A stretch of DNA of 64,000 nucleotides from Coturnix japonica (GCF_001577835.2 NC_029521.1:23595118-23659117); one strand, 5' to 3'; counted from the first letter of the stretch, positions 41,783-55,140 are shown. Translations and numbers: made by a program. The notes: a model not told the origin generated them from the letters alone.

Positions 41783-43165
41783 GTGACTAATTTAAATTAA
41801 ACTTCATGGAGTATCTAAACAAATCTGTAACACTATGCGACCTCTGGAGAACACAAGCATGAGTGAAAGGGAGCAAGGAGAACTTAATATATAGTTTCTG
41901 GCATCGTGTGAAAAATGACTTTCAGATGAAGATTGCTGCAGTATAACTGGTGGTGACTGGCAACGTCAAGTTTTGCAGGACTGAGCATCAAATCTCCAGG
42001 CAAAGCCAGAACTTCCATTTTCTTGGGCTGTGAATGAAGCGCACACACACCGAAGAGCCTCAGCCTTTACAAGGCAGCTGTTTTCTTGCTCCAACTATAA
42101 CCTCCATTCTGAACGCCTGTGGCTTAATCTGCAATCAGACTGAACACTTTCATGCAGTTGTGATGCGGGTGGGGGGAGGTGGTTCACAAAGAAAGTGCAG
42201 GAAGAAAACACTTCAGCTTTCCCTCAGGGTGGTAAAACTTTTTCAATGCGCGGATCTCAACTTGAGCTGGGACAAAATGAATCGGAGCTTAACATCTGCT
42301 CAGCAGTAACAAAGTGAACTTCCTGCTCCTAGCCTGGGACTGCACCTCTGTAGGTCGTTTTTAATGAGTGTGATTAGTCTGGCATAAAATGGTTAATGAA
42401 ATACGTGTCTAAACCAAACATGATTCATGCTTCAGGAGGCACTGGTTCAGATTTTTGTTTGTTTAGCAGATGTTCTCAAATGCAATGGCAGTTATAAAGC
42501 CAGTACACGTACAAACTTACAAGCCTAGTAACTCAAACTCTTTAACTTCTGAAGGTTATAAAATGCGATAAACTGCAACTGTAAACTCAAATCAAAGCCT
42601 GTGTGAATAATTTGAGGGTTTTTTTGAGGTAAACAGACTTTTATCTGCAGCCTTATTGCTGTCTGGTCATGGACAGCTTCCTTTGACCATTGTGCTGTAG
42701 CTGACAGGTTATTACAGCTAGTGCCCATTCCTCTCGGTATTTAAGATGCTTTTGGTTAGATATTTGACACTGAAAGCAACCAGTAGACTTCTTGGTCAGG
42801 AAATAACCAGTCCTTGCTGTGAAGCATCTGAAGTTTTAATTAATAACTCGCTCTTGTTTCAGAGTGTAAGCTCAGTTCAGCTTCTAGTCTATGGCCAAAG
42901 ATCTTGATGTTTTCACATAACCGTTCTGTCGTACATTCAAGCGTAATTCTTAACTTCAGAGTATAAAGACCCACTATCTGGAAAACACATGTAACAAACT
43001 GTGCTGCATGTGTTTCCTTAGAGCAAAATGACTTAGAAACTGCTGCTGCCTTAATCTTTTGGCTGGTGTTGTTTTGGTGAGAATGGAAGATGAACCAGAG
43101 AGAAGAAATATAAACTTAATGGATGTGGGCTCTGATGAGCAACTCAGCTGGGGGCATTAAATCTA
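41783..43165 (+). other. ACSL5: Probable ACSL5 3' UTR
   Basis: No canonical AATAAA follows the ACSL5 stop for well over 1 kb. The first plausible variant I see is ATTAAA at 43,156-43,161. The sequence in between has no long open frame or repeat, consistent with a 3' UTR, but its true end is not determinable by eye. Confidence 0.35.
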
Positions 43166-43439
43166 TTGCAAATGAGATCTGTATTAACTTGAGTCTGAAT
43201 GCTGTGATGCTGCAGCATCTTATCAAATGAAACTTCCCCACCAAAGTCAGTTTGGAGGCTGAAGCCCAGTACACTGCTGTGCCCATTCAACAAGCACGGT
43301 TCAGACATGAATCAGTGCTTCCTTCAGCTTCAAGAAAGCTCTTCAATCCTACCTTTCCCTTTTTGAAGAGAAATTACAGCTATAATGAAAAAAGTGAAAG
43401 CATTACAAAACAAAAACATGTACTTTACAGTCCATTTTA

Positions 43440-43530
43440 GACTGTTTAGATTAGAATATAGAATTGTTAAGATTGGAATATTACTTCCAAGATCATTAAG
43501 TCCAACCATCAACTCATTCTGGAGCAAATC
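43440..43530 (-). mobile_element. CR1 LINE 3' remnant
   Basis: The + strand text tagaattgttaagattgga and aagatcattaagtccaacca is the antisense of the CR1 terminus (agaatcatagaatcatnaag, gatcatcgagtccaacc). It is short, diverged and lies between ACSL5 and ZDHHC6. Confidence 0.6.
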
Positions 43531-43539
43531 TCCTGGACA

Positions 43540-45236
43540 CGCTGTGGTTCATGTGGAGCAATCTTGGTGTGCAAAATTCTGCTCCAATTCTGTTCTGATG
43601 GTCTTCAAGCACAAAATGACATTAATTCCCTATAAGTAAACCAGTTTAAACTATTTCACTCCATCACTCCCAATAGCTAACATTCAACTGTGATCATTAG
43701 TGCTGCCCAATTTTTCCTATTATGCTACTAATTGCTGTCAATACAGATAGCAGCTATTTTGTCGTTGCACAGTCAAGATCAACAGCTCCTCATCTGGAAG
43801 ACAAGCTTATTTTTGTCATCTTTCTAAAGCTCTAGACTGCAGAGATGCAGAACAGAAAACACTCCAGTTAAGATTAAGACCGTATACCATGCAGTTTACA
43901 GGCCTTTATAATAATTTCTGCTCACGTTCCCAAATAGCACAGAATTTACCTTTTTGCTGTATTTTTCTCTCAGCTCCTGCTAACAGGGAAACTAGAAGTG
44001 TAACATATTCCTATACCACTAAAGAACAACTCTTCTGGGAAATGGAAGTACCATGATTTCAAGAGGGAAAGGCAACCTGTTAACAGAATACTGGAACTGA
44101 ACGCTAGTTCCCCATTATCACAGCTCAGAAGCAGCCTATGGTTATGGCTCACCACAAGCAATAATGCACAGAAGTTGGGAAGTTCAAAAAACAACCACCA
44201 ACAAAAAAGCCTGGCTAGAGCTAGAAGTAAACAGCCTCAGCAGCAGCATGGAGTACTAGTTCTGGCTTGTCTGTTATGTAGTTATTTTTGTATGCACTTA
44301 ATATTGTCTAAGAAATACTTATCTGCTTAAGACAGCTTATGCAGGTGGAGATAAGCCAGGTGTTAGTTTAGAACAATCATTTACAAAAACTCCCATCTTC
44401 TGATATGGAGCCAGTCTAAGCCATGTGCTGCACTTTAATCCATACCAGAAACTACATAAAAATGTATTAGCAAAGGTATTCATCACGTAGTGATCAGACA
44501 TGCAGAACTTCTCTGTCTTGGAACTAGCGCTTCTTTTCAGTCTACAATGGATCAGCAACTCCAGTCCCTTGGATACAAGCTCCTATTTCAGAGAGTAGAG
44601 ATTACTTTGTATAGCAAGAGCTGTAGTCTTTCCCATTTAGAAAACAGCTTGTGAAATACTAGCTTCTCAATCAGTACACCTTCCCATGCCATTCCCATCA
44701 GTACACCTTCCCATATAAACAAGTTATTATAAGCTCTAAGAACAATTAAGTCCACAAATAAATATGAACATATTATTTATTTGAGGTGGATAATTCACAT
44801 CATTAAAAGTCACGGGTAACAAATCTTATCTGGAATTTGAATGGGAGATTTATTTTGTATTTTTCAGGGGGCATCTTCAAAGAAAGTAAAATACAAGAGA
44901 TATGTGTCACGCATCACAACAGATGCAGCTGTGGAAAAAAACTAAAAGGTGGTTCCTCAGAGTGCAGTTTAAACAGCAGAAAGAAAAGAAACCTGACTTG
45001 GGATGAGAAAGATCCATCTTGAAGGCAATCCACTGAATGGCTTCTTCAGTTATTTGTTGTCAGAAAAGAATGCAAAACATGGCACAGGCATATCCAACCC
45101 TTTCAACTGTGAGGAAAAGAAAATCTTGCTCCAACACAGTCATTGCATAAGTCTAAAGTAATATACAGAAAATTTCAAGTAAAGGATTATGGTCCGAAGT
45201 AAAAAACTCCATTTCTTATTAAAAAAAATGAGAAGG
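43540..45236. other. Convergent intergenic region between ACSL5 and ZDHHC6
   Basis: Probably contains the ZDHHC6 3' UTR at its right end. A small tandem duplication of atcagtacaccttcccat occurs at about 44,669-44,715. No gene was recognised; open frames lack motifs. Confidence 0.5.
44776..44854 (-). terminator. ZDHHC6: Candidate polyadenylation signals of ZDHHC6
   Basis: Two AATAAA hexamers on the minus strand (bases 44,849-44,854 and 44,776-44,781) lie about 385-460 bases past the ZDHHC6 stop. Either could end its transcript. Confidence 0.35.
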
Positions 45237-48200
45237 CTATCTGCTTTTCTTCTCTCCGTCCACTGGTTGATCCATTTCAGAGTCATATTGGCATTTTTCC
45301 ACACATTTCCTGGGGAACCAGCCTCGTTCTCTTATTCCACCTTAAGATATGAAAAGTTACATTAACTTAGAACAAAATACAACCTGCTATTTAAGATAAA
45401 CACAAGACTGAGAGACACACCAAGAAATTACTTCATTTAGTGTATGCTCCAAGGCAGCATATAAATGTCATCCCTAACTTATTTGGCCAAGGATGCATGG
45501 AGTCTCTCCTACTGCCTAACCTGTTTTCATACATCTCCAATATTTCCCAGTACTCTACTTTTCTTGCTATTAGACAATTTTTTCTCATACCCAATGTGAA
45601 TCTTTTACAGTTCCTCTTCTACTCCTGAGAAACTCAGGAAGCAGCTAATAACCTGCTCTACAACAAACCTTAATACAACTGATGTCTATTTGTACATACC
45701 CTGGCTTTCTGCCACCTCTTTTTCCTCAACAGTTAAGAAACTCAAACTCTTTCATCTTTTCCACATAGGTCTAATTTTCTAGCACTCCAAATATTGTTTC
45801 CCACTCAACCTACTCTACAGCTGATCTTCCCTTTTCTGGAGATGCAGCAAGATGGTTGCTTGTGATAGTACTTCAGCCAAACTTCTGAAAACATTAAGTA
45901 GGATGGAGGGATTACTTCATGCATTTGTGAAGCCAGATGCTTTTGCTTTTTGCAAATGTTGACTCATTCTAAGATTACGATTGTCTACCTTTCCCCTTAA
46001 AAGTACTGCTACTTAATCATTATTTTCTCTACCTTTCTTTATGAAGCTAGTTATTCCTGCCTATTTATAGCATTTTGCTATACAGTGTTAACAAATCTCA
46101 TGATATTTTTAAAGTCCAGTTCTCCGAAGTGCTAATGTTACTTTGAGTTCTAACTCAGGCTTTCAGAATGTACAAAGTCTTTCATCCAGACTTCATTTCA
46201 CATGCAAAGTTAAAAAAATAATTGACTATATTTAGTACAGATATCTCCTCATAACCTTCACATTATGAACTACTATCATCCTCACTACATTGACTTGTTT
46301 ATATTTGGTGTTTGAAAGCACTTCCAGCTCATGGATGTATCCAGCTTCCCATGAGAAGCATCGATGGTTTCAATATAGTGACTGCTGGATGCCTCTCTTT
46401 TGTCAACAAGGGACACACATGCAATGCATTCACAGTTGTTTGGAAAAGATAATGGAAAGCAATGCACTCTTGATGGGAAGTCTGTCAGGTACAGTTTTTG
46501 CTAAGACCTTTTTTTTTCTTTTTTTGCAGGAGAAATGTGAAAATTACCAGTTCAGTTTACCGTGATACTGTCTCTACACAGTCCACCGAGAATCTTTACT
46601 GTCTTTGACAGCTGTGGCTACCTAGCAACGTAAAGGCATGTCAGTGTCCTTGGAATTGATCCCAAACCTAACATCTCATTTTTAAGGCATACAAAGATTA
46701 AGAGTAACTCTCATATTTACAGGGGGATTTACATAAGAATTCTAAACGCGTTTAAGAATCAATATTCAAATATCAGTATTTCTGAAAGATTCACTTAATG
46801 TTTAGCACTTATCAAAGCTATCAGGTCTACCAAATGTTAACAGTAAAGACTGTGGATATGGCTTTAAAGAGAAGGGGGGCTATTGCCAATAAAGTAAGTT
46901 GTTCTACATTTTGAGAACTGAAGACATGATACTCATGTTTCTATCCAGAAGCTACACAGCCACAAAGTTGATTTGCAACTTTTTAACAGAAAAAATAAAT
47001 GAAAATAACTGTTTCATACCATCACCAGCTGAGTTAAGAATCTTCTCACCATACATCCAGTGTCTAGGGAATAAAGTGTAACAGGTAATTAGTTGCCAGA
47101 ACACATCTCAATATTGGTTTTAAGAAAACATAAAAGTGTGAAGCCACTAACTTTAAGCCTCTTGTAGCTAAAATCAAATCCCCTTTACTCAGTGCAATTC
47201 TAGGTTCTTCAGTACATGGTGTTGTGAAGAATGTTTTAACACCTTTAGTCACAGGGCAGCAGACACCACTGTAATCTTCTATGGCTCGATACCGCACCTA
47301 CAAATTTGAACAGAACATGGCAATGTATTACATTGTGGGGAGTTATGGCCTTGCTGACTGTTTTGTACCAAAAATCACTCAAAGTATCCCATTAGATTTG
47401 AACATAAATGACCACTGCTGTGAAAGAGACTCAAAATTCCAGATGAACTACTTAACAACTAAGCATAGAGTCATCTTTACTATTAGGAAACTAAAGAGCA
47501 AATGCAAAGAAAGCTAAACTTTAAGTTTAATTAAGCAGAGGTTACAGAACACTTTGTGTGGAAACACAAAGCCCTTGTTAATTGCTAGGTTTAAAAATAA
47601 TGAAAACAAACAGTATCAGTGATTACTTACATTTATTTATAAGGAAATTTCTAAGCGATGTCAGATCACAAACATCACAAGTACTTACACTTCTTACTCG
47701 CTTGTCTGCTTTCTGTTTCAGTTGCTCTATCTATAAATGATTACAAATAAGAATTTAGGCAGTGTTTAGTTTGAGAGGACTTGTGTGCATTCAGCACAAA
47801 ACGAAATACTAAAAGCATTAAACAAACTCACAGAAATGTATTTAGCATTTAAAAGCACTCACAAAAGCATGTTAGGCTATCAAAAATGAGAGATTATTCT
47901 GACAGAACTCCTACTTCTTAGGCTATTCTAGTTACTTTAAAATCTGGTACATTATTGCAGAGGAAGACAGGATACAGTGGGGAAGATTAACCTGAGATAA
48001 CACTAAAGATCAATTACCGTCAAACTGTATCGATGACAGCCTTCTCTCACTGGCCAGTCCAGACCATCTCCCTCAGGAATCCCAGACCACGTAAACACTT
48101 GTTTGAAGTTCTTCCATTTACTTCCCATGTCATATGGAAAAATAAAGGTTTCATCTGTTTGGTAGTACTGGATTCTGTCTTTGGCCTGGAAATAAAGAAA

Positions 48201-51200
48201 TACAGCACTTAAAACATATCTTACGAACTGTAGATGAACAGCACATATTAAGGCCAGGTCAGAGGCCCTGTGTGGATCTATGAGCCCCAAATATGACCAT
48301 TTTGGGACTAGATTAGTAAATTCCCACACACTAACCAAAACTTTTAAAACTGCTTACAACTAGAAGAGACAACTGTAGCATTTAGAAGTGTTTGTGGTTT
48401 TGTTTGTTTTCCTGATTGACTCTGTTTAACAACAGTCAGTTGACTATACTTCCCATCAATTCATTCCAAGCCTTAATTTTATTTTACCCCCTTTTCAAAG
48501 GTTTATGCCTCACTAGTTCTCAGTTAAACACAAAGAATTCCACAACTCAGGATTTTCTGCTTAACAATTGCAAACATAATTCAATACAATTCAAATTTAG
48601 CTCACCTCAAAGACCTCAGTATAAAAGCATGCTTTAAATATTACATTTTCCGTATTAGTGAATGCTTCATTCTTTCAGTAATAGTGACATCTAGTGGAGC
48701 AATGGAAGAATTTGTTCTATGTTGCAGTAGTACTGCTTATTAAAAATATACACATTGCAGACTGTGTTGAGTCTTCAGGAAGGACATATTACTAGTCGAA
48801 ATTTGACAAAAACATCTACAGATTATTCCACATTTAATTATATATATGTTGTAACAGAGTTTCACTATCCAGTTACTCAAAGGTCTATAGATATGATCCA
48901 ACTAAGCTAGACACTGTGCAAAGAGAATTACAATGTCTAGGTACTCATATATGCTCACGATTGTACTGACAATCTGACACAGAACAAGGGGAAAAGATAA
49001 TAACAAAATGCTTCTTTGTAACTTGGTGGTAGTGAAGAATTTTCCTAGGGTTACTCTGAATTCCTCATATTAAATGACTGCTGCAGTGACACCTTTGGTT
49101 CAAATCTGGACAGGTGAAACAAGAAAGTAACAGATACAGAGAATAAACTTTGTTAACAACATGGTACAAGGCTACTGTAATAAAAGCCTACCTTTTCTTC
49201 AATCCAGGACTCGATTGAAGTTTTGTTTGTCAAAATGACTTTCATCTAAATTAAATAAAAGGGTTAGATGTCAATAGCATTCATTTTCTGCAGAAACGTA
49301 TTAGCTAGGCAAAGTTAAACTTCAAAACAATCTAGGCTCGTTAAACTTCATTTAACAAGCTGGATTCAACTTTGAACAACTGAACAATTGCTTCTAAGCT
49401 TAACTAAAATGTGAAATATTCAAAAATAATATTCAGCATAGATGCACGGTAATACTATCCTCCAGAATTACACACTTGGAGAGATACCATGTAATATCTT
49501 GGTTTATGCTACAATTGTGTATTTTTTCATTCCAAAGATCTCAGACTTTTCAAGTAATGTACCAGGCATACTTAATCCTGTTTTTACAGGCAGGGACAAG
49601 ACTCCCAAAAATACCAAGTATTGGGTATTTTGCCTTTTCCAGAACAGGATTTACACAGTGCATCTCATCTTTTATTAGATTTTTGCTACAAAGTACAGAG
49701 GAGGAAAAAGCAACTAAAATAGTCCTGAGAAGTAACAGCTACATAAGCTCTAAACAAGAGCTCCTCCTATCGCAATTCTGAATTCTGTTTCTGTCCTGCA
49801 ATCAATACCAGTAGCAAAAGAGGTGAAAGTCACATCTTTTAACTTGTTTGTAACAGAAGCCATAAGCTTACCTGAATAATAAAGAGCATGCCAACGGCAA
49901 TTGTTGTTCCTAACGCCAGTCCTAAGGCAAATAAAGATGCAGCAAATGCAGACAGTCCAAAGGGAATAATGGTTCGAGGGTCTCTTTTGGCTGCACTCAT
50001 GTCAATTTTTACAGAACTCCACCCAAAAGATATCTGCGAAGGGAAAGCATTCTTGTTCAGGCCGGAAACATAATAACTGCTGAAACAAAACTAGTTACCT
50101 ATAAGTAATCTGAATCTGAAGGTGTGCGCTCAACCTGATAGGCTTATGATGCAAGTGGAATACATACAATTTTGTGTGTATCTACTTTTATATATTTATA
50201 TATAATGCACATATCTATTTTTATAAAATTATGATTTATATAAAGTTTTATATTGTATATTTTTATATATATAATATATATACACATATGCATATATATA
50301 TACACACATATTCAAATGTTTTTTCTTGTTCTGAGTTTTCCTCTTCGTTCTTTGTTGAATAGAAAACTAAATCAAAATGGCTATATTGCAAATTCCACAA
50401 AAAACTAGGCCTAATATCTGCAGCAAAAATCCAGACTCTGGGTACACTACAAAACACATTCAGCAGGTTCTGAGAGAAAATGTGCACAGCACAGTATCCA
50501 TTTTCAAGAGAAACGTTACAGGTTTCCCTCTGAAAGCTTCTGCAAGTAGCAGATCTCACTGCTATTGCTCTGCAAATACAGCACAGAGCTGTTATCTGTT
50601 AGACTGAGTTAATGTTTTCAAGCTTTTCAATGCAATCACAAAGGTTAAAAATGGAAACTCGAAATCCTAACCATAGATCTGGAACGAGGAATGTGTTCCA
50701 TATAAAGCTTTCCTTATTGTTAGCTTGGTTAATTTTTCTACTTTTAAAATAAATTCAACGTAATTTATTTGTGGCTCCCAACATATCATATATTATGTTA
50801 TCCTTGAAGAAAATGATACAATTCTAAAGAGTGGAAAGCAGAAGAAGAGGAACAGCATTTAACTTGTGGTAAAGTTTGATATGTGCTATTCATAATCAGT
50901 CCTCCCAGGAAGAAATAACCCATCCAACTTCAAGAACATTTTAAGCACTTAACTATGTTTTCTTACTCTGTTGTAAAGCTGAGTGTACATAGTCATTACA
51001 AATATGAAAGATGCGTGAATGCATCCTAGTGGTGCTAAAAGGAGGAACAAAGTGAAAGATGCATGATTCTGGTAACCACAACAGTTGTTGATCCAAGGAC
51101 AATGGTGATCCATCTTCATGACACATCTGTAAATAATAAATGGCGATTAATATAGAGGACATAAATGGTGTTTAAAAAAAAATCAAAGGGAAGGACAGCT

Positions 51201-54200
51201 AACTTGCTACAACTTAATCTTCACTCAATCCCACACATTTCTAACAAATTAATACAGTATTGTTTTGGGTTTGTTTTTTCCTTTGTTACCCAAAATAGTA
51301 CTTCATGATGTAGAAAAAAAGAAAGCAAAACAGAATGTACTAGAAGGTCCCTACTCTCACCAGTTGTCCCTCCTTCTCTTTATTCAAACTCACTAGTTGC
51401 TAATAACTCCATATTTCAGAGCCAACATGCAGAGTCATGGGAAGTTTAAGAGGTACAAATGTAATAAATAACCATTAATATTACTGCCAGCTCCTTAAAA
51501 AACAAGCACACCAAAGAGACAAATAAAATATCAAATCTCCTTTGGGCCTCCTGGATAAAGAACACACAACCATACACCAACAGAGGCATATTAAGAGACA
51601 GTAGATGTCTTTCACCTTTTTGTAAAGGCCCTCTGAAGACTTCATTAACTGCTACATACTAACCTCACACCACTTACTAATAGCAATTTTGCAGACCTAA
51701 GGCATGTGATAAACACATACATGAATTACACAAATATCCAGCTTCTCTGAAAAGAGGTAGTTGTTTTATGACTATTAACCTCATTTATCTTTTAAGCTTG
51801 CACATTCCCGATAGGAAGCTCAGTTTCTACCTTCTAAAGAATTAACACCTTTTCTTAGTGTAGGCTCAACATGACCATAATCATCAGCTCAAATGTTTCT
51901 GAAGAAGTTCCTTAATCTGGGCTAGAAGCCTCACCCCATTCACAAGTGACACCACAATTTAATCAATTCATGGACTGAAAACTGCCAATTCATACAAGAC
52001 TTCCAGCTGTGATTTACATTAACTGCCTCACTGCACTCCTGCAGTCTAGAAATACACACAAAGTTATTTTGGCCAGAGCTGAGGGGCAGTAACTTCTTAA
52101 AACAACTCAGCAAAACGAACTGTAGACTGTGCTGTGGTTTCTTCTTTTAATATTTTAGTGAAACAAACTAGAACTTGCTTTTGTAAAGATGATTACAGGA
52201 ATCTGCTGACATTTTCTGGTATCCCCTCAACATAAGGATTGTTACTCAGAGAAAGGAGTCTTGTTCTGAAACTCAAGAATGATGCAGCAAATTGCAACAC
52301 TGCTCTGTTCTCAGTCTCTACTTCCTGAAAGCACTGATTGGGTATCCTGTATTTATAGCAACAAGTAAATGTGCGCACTGCAATACCTTCTTACCATGTT
52401 CTCTAGCAGCCTTTCAGAGGAGGACCTACCCAATAAAAAGATAAATGCATCTACGGCCTGGAGTAGATTTTCTCAAGATGCACTAAATTCCAGAGCAGCT
52501 ATTAATAATAAAAACTTAATAACGTTAGCTCAAAACAGATCTGTTGGAGGACTAACATACAAAAAGCCAGAGGCTTTTTATGTCAACCCCAAGGGCTTAC
52601 CAGTTCACTTATACCGCTCCTGAAAAAAACAAACCCTCAAGTGAATGGTAAGAAACAGTCCAAATTTTCCACTTAAATCAACAAGTTATTTCCATTTGGA
52701 AAGATTACAGAATAGGCTTTCCTGCTCACTGAACATCAGGGTGCTTGAACTCAGAACTTAAAAAAAGGACTGAAATATTTTTAGGTAGTTACACAGGCTC
52801 ATCTTCTGAAACAGTACTGACATATTTTAACCCTGCCAAGTTCCCAAGAGAAATTATTTCCAGCTAAAAAGAAAATGTTAAAGGCAGGTTATTCATTTTT
52901 CTTTAAATAAAATAAAGGAAGCACACAAAGAAGTCACGCAACTGGAAACTGGAAGTATTTGAAATCTTTAAAGCACATACAGTACAAGACCAGAATGAAT
53001 TTATTTTAACAGCTCACCACTAGCAGAGAAGTTGCTTTTCATACAGACAGAAACCAATTATAAAGAGACTGTACCTGTTACACTTTCGACAGTGGTGTGA
53101 ACGGGGTGCCTTGTAAGACTGACACACTTTACAGTACTGGAGATACATGCAATCCTGAGATTTCTCCTTTAAATAGAAGAATGGGCACATTACACAGAAG
53201 ACATAATTCTGCTGACAACACATATATTGGCACTTGTATGACCTTGTGCATATCCACCTTCTTCTGGCAGGGTGTGTTCCATAACCCAACCCTCCTAAGC
53301 CAAAACAAAAAATAAAAGAACTCTCCCCACTATCAACATAATCATCACTGTTGAAAGCGCTGCTTGTTTAAACAAATAAGCAATTTGGAGAAATATCAAT
53401 TGTGCAAGCAGGGTTTCACAGTGAAAATCTGAGAACATAAACTATTTATGGGGCCATTATCATCTGGGGAAAAAATGGAAGCAGAAAAGAAGTGTCTGTG
53501 CAGAAAGATGAGATGGACTTGTAGACAGTGAGCAGTAATAGTGGGCCAGGTGGAGTATTCCAGTATCTCACCTAGATACTCTCCACAGTGTACTTTGTTT
53601 TGAGAAACACTCCACAAGTAGAAGAGTGATTACTACTGGTTTGTGCATCGTGACCCTGAGCTCCAGCTCTGGGCAGCTGTCTGAATCTGCTGGATCTGCA
53701 TTGTTCTGGCCCCTGGCTACTCCTCTTCCCAGAGGTTTCTGAAGGAAAGGGAATGCAAACGTCTACCTCGTCTTATAACATTGCATTGCATGTTAGACAG
53801 AATGAGGTTGGAAGGTCCTCAAAAAAAGACTTCCAACCCCCTGCCACGGGCTGGGTGCTCCCACCAGATCAGGGCCCCATCCAACCTAGCCCTGAATGCT
53901 TCCAGAGATGGGGCAGTCACAAACTCTCTGGGCAGCAATGCCCTATTCTATCTGCTTATGCAAAAGGTCAGTTCTCCTGCTTACAAGCTCCCCTCAAGTA
54001 CTGCAAGGCTGTGCTGAGGTCTCCCCGTAGTCTTCCCTCCTCCAGGCCGAACAAGCCCATCTCCCTCGGCCTTTCTACACAGAATGGCTGCTCCACAGAA
54101 TCACAGAATGACCCGGGTTGGAAGGGACCTCAAGGATCATGTAGTTCCAACCCCCCTGCCTGGCAGGGCCACCAAACATACGCCTTTACTAGATCAGGTT

Positions 54201-54607
54201 GCCCAGGGCCCTGTCCAACCTGGTCTTGAACACCTCCAAGGACGGGGGGCATCCACAACCTCCCTGTGCAGCCTGCTCCAGCCCTTTGCGACCCCGCAAC
54301 CCAACCCCCGCCCCGCCGAGCCCAGCCCAACCCAGCCCGGGCACGAGGCCGCTCTTACCGGTGTCCACCCCAGCGGGACGTACCCGGGGCCGACAAACAT
54401 GGCGTTGAAGTAGTTGTAGAGAATCATGACGGTCCAGTTGATAAGCATGATGAAGTTGACGCTCCCCCCGGCCGTGTCCAGGGGCCAGTACCACAGCACG
54501 GCGTCTGCTATGGCGGTGGCGGAGCAGACGATCACCACGGACAGAGCCACCAGCGGCCCCCAGTGGCACAGCCGCCGCACCTCCCGCAGCCCCCCGGGGC
54601 TGCCCAT
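45237..54607 (-). CDS. ZDHHC6: Palmitoyltransferase ZDHHC6 (complete, 10 exons)
   Basis: ZDHHC6 is an ER protein S-acyltransferase; known targets of the family member include calnexin, and it works with selenoprotein K. Exons in transcript order: 54607-54359, 53166-53075, 51126-50967, 50033-49872, 49245-49192, 48185-48018, 47730-47689, 47297-47152, 47063-47020, 45340-45237. They give 406 residues (human 413) with consistent phases. Two N-terminal membrane segments surround [20 protein letters not shown] and [16 protein letters not shown]. The cysteine-rich domain runs [20 protein letters not shown], then the catalytic DHHCPW and INNCCGYQN, followed by two more membrane segments. A C-terminal SH3-like region keeps the cysteines of DYSGVCCPV and TTPCTEEP. 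The C-terminal KKSR is a dilysine ER-retrieval motif (KKNR in human). One intron uses a GTTAGT donor. The ATG at 54,607 gives [18 protein letters not shown], shorter at the N terminus than human. Confidence 0.97.
45500..45850 (-). mobile_element. Ancient CR1 LINE fragment
   Basis: The + strand resembles antisense CR1 at low identity: tttttctcatacccaatgtg, then cctcaacagttaagaaactc and actctttcatcttttccaca. These correspond to the family's ttcctaatgtccaatctgaa, gctgaacaacccaaactctc and ctcagcctttcctcatagga. It lies in the last ZDHHC6 intron. It is old and gapped, so its edges are approximate. Confidence 0.45.
50185..50312 (+). repeat. AT-rich TA/CA microsatellite
   Basis: Interrupted runs of TA, ATTT and CA dinucleotides in the ZDHHC6 intron between the exon ending 50,967 and the exon starting 50,033. 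It starts about 150 bases from the splice acceptor of the downstream exon. Confidence 0.8.
51127..53074 (-). other. ZDHHC6 intron 2, nothing recognised
   Basis: A 1.9-kb intron splitting the arginine codon between CRKCN and CVMKMDHHC. No repeat, RNA or additional exon was recognised in it. Confidence 0.5.
53793..54098 (-). mobile_element. CR1 LINE 3' fragment
   Basis: Antisense CR1 on the + strand: gaggttggaaggtcctc, cccatccaacctagccctga, ctccccgtagtcttccctcc and ccaggccgaacaagcccatc are characteristic blocks. It lies in ZDHHC6 intron 1, next to a second CR1 in the same orientation. Confidence 0.85.
54099..54288 (-). mobile_element. CR1 LINE 3' fragment beside ZDHHC6 exon 1
   Basis: Antisense CR1 with cagaatcacagaatgacccg, ttggaagggacctcaaggat, ccaacctggtcttgaacacc and ggcatccacaacctccctgt. 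It looks relatively little diverged. It ends about 70 bases from the ZDHHC6 exon 1 donor, at the edge of the CpG-rich promoter region, and shares orientation with the CR1 next to it. Confidence 0.9.
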
Positions 54608-55140
54608 GGTCGCTACCGCCGCCCTCCCGACGCCTCCTTGCCGCCGTGCATGGCTCCCTCAGCACCTCGCCGTCCCGACGGGAGGAACGGGAAAGGGAAG
54701 GGGAGGCGTTGGGGCCCGCCGGGCCTCGGCCCCGCCCCGAGAGGCGGTGGGGAGCGGGGCCGCCCGCCCAGCTCAGCCCAGCGCAGCCCAGCGAGGCGGA
54801 GACGGTCCGCTCGCTATTGGGGCCCGCTGGGAAACAGGCGGCTGAGGGGCGGGCGGAGCGCCGGAACCCGCGGCGGTGGGGACGGCTTTGCGGGGAGCAG
54901 AACGCGGAAGCGGCTTCGCTCGGAGCGGAGGATCGCGGCGTCCCGCCGGGCCGACCCCACGGTGAGGCCATGTCGTCCGACTTCGAGAGCTACGAGCAGG
55001 ACTTCGCCGTGCTGACGGCCGACATCACCGGCAGGATCGGCCGGGTGCCCAAGCTGCTCGGAGGTGAGCGGTGGGGCCGGGAGATGCCGGCTGCACGGGC
55101 GGGCCCGGCGCTGGTGGAACCGTGTCCGAGCGGGCCGACA
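54290..55140. promoter_or_regulatory. CpG island spanning the divergent promoter
   Basis: CpG-dense, GC-rich DNA covers ZDHHC6 exon 1, the 362-bp gap between the two start codons and VTI1A exon 1. The DNA on both sides is AT-rich, and CG dinucleotides are many here and rare elsewhere in the window. Confidence 0.85.
54608..54969. promoter_or_regulatory. Bidirectional promoter of ZDHHC6 and VTI1A
   Basis: Only 362 bases separate the divergent start codons, so both promoters and 5' UTRs lie here. No TATA box is visible. Seen motifs are a GC box (ccccgcccc, about 54,731), an inverted CCAAT box (ctattgg, about 54,814) and an ETS-like core (acgcggaagcgg, about 54,901). This TATA-less CpG architecture fits broadly expressed housekeeping genes. 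Start sites cannot be placed from sequence alone. Confidence 0.8.

Noticed and set aside
54189-54971. 260-codon minus-strand open frame through ZDHHC6 exon 1 and the promoter
   Set aside because: It overlaps ZDHHC6 exon 1 in another frame and runs through the divergent promoter. GC-rich DNA is poor in stops, so long spurious frames are expected.
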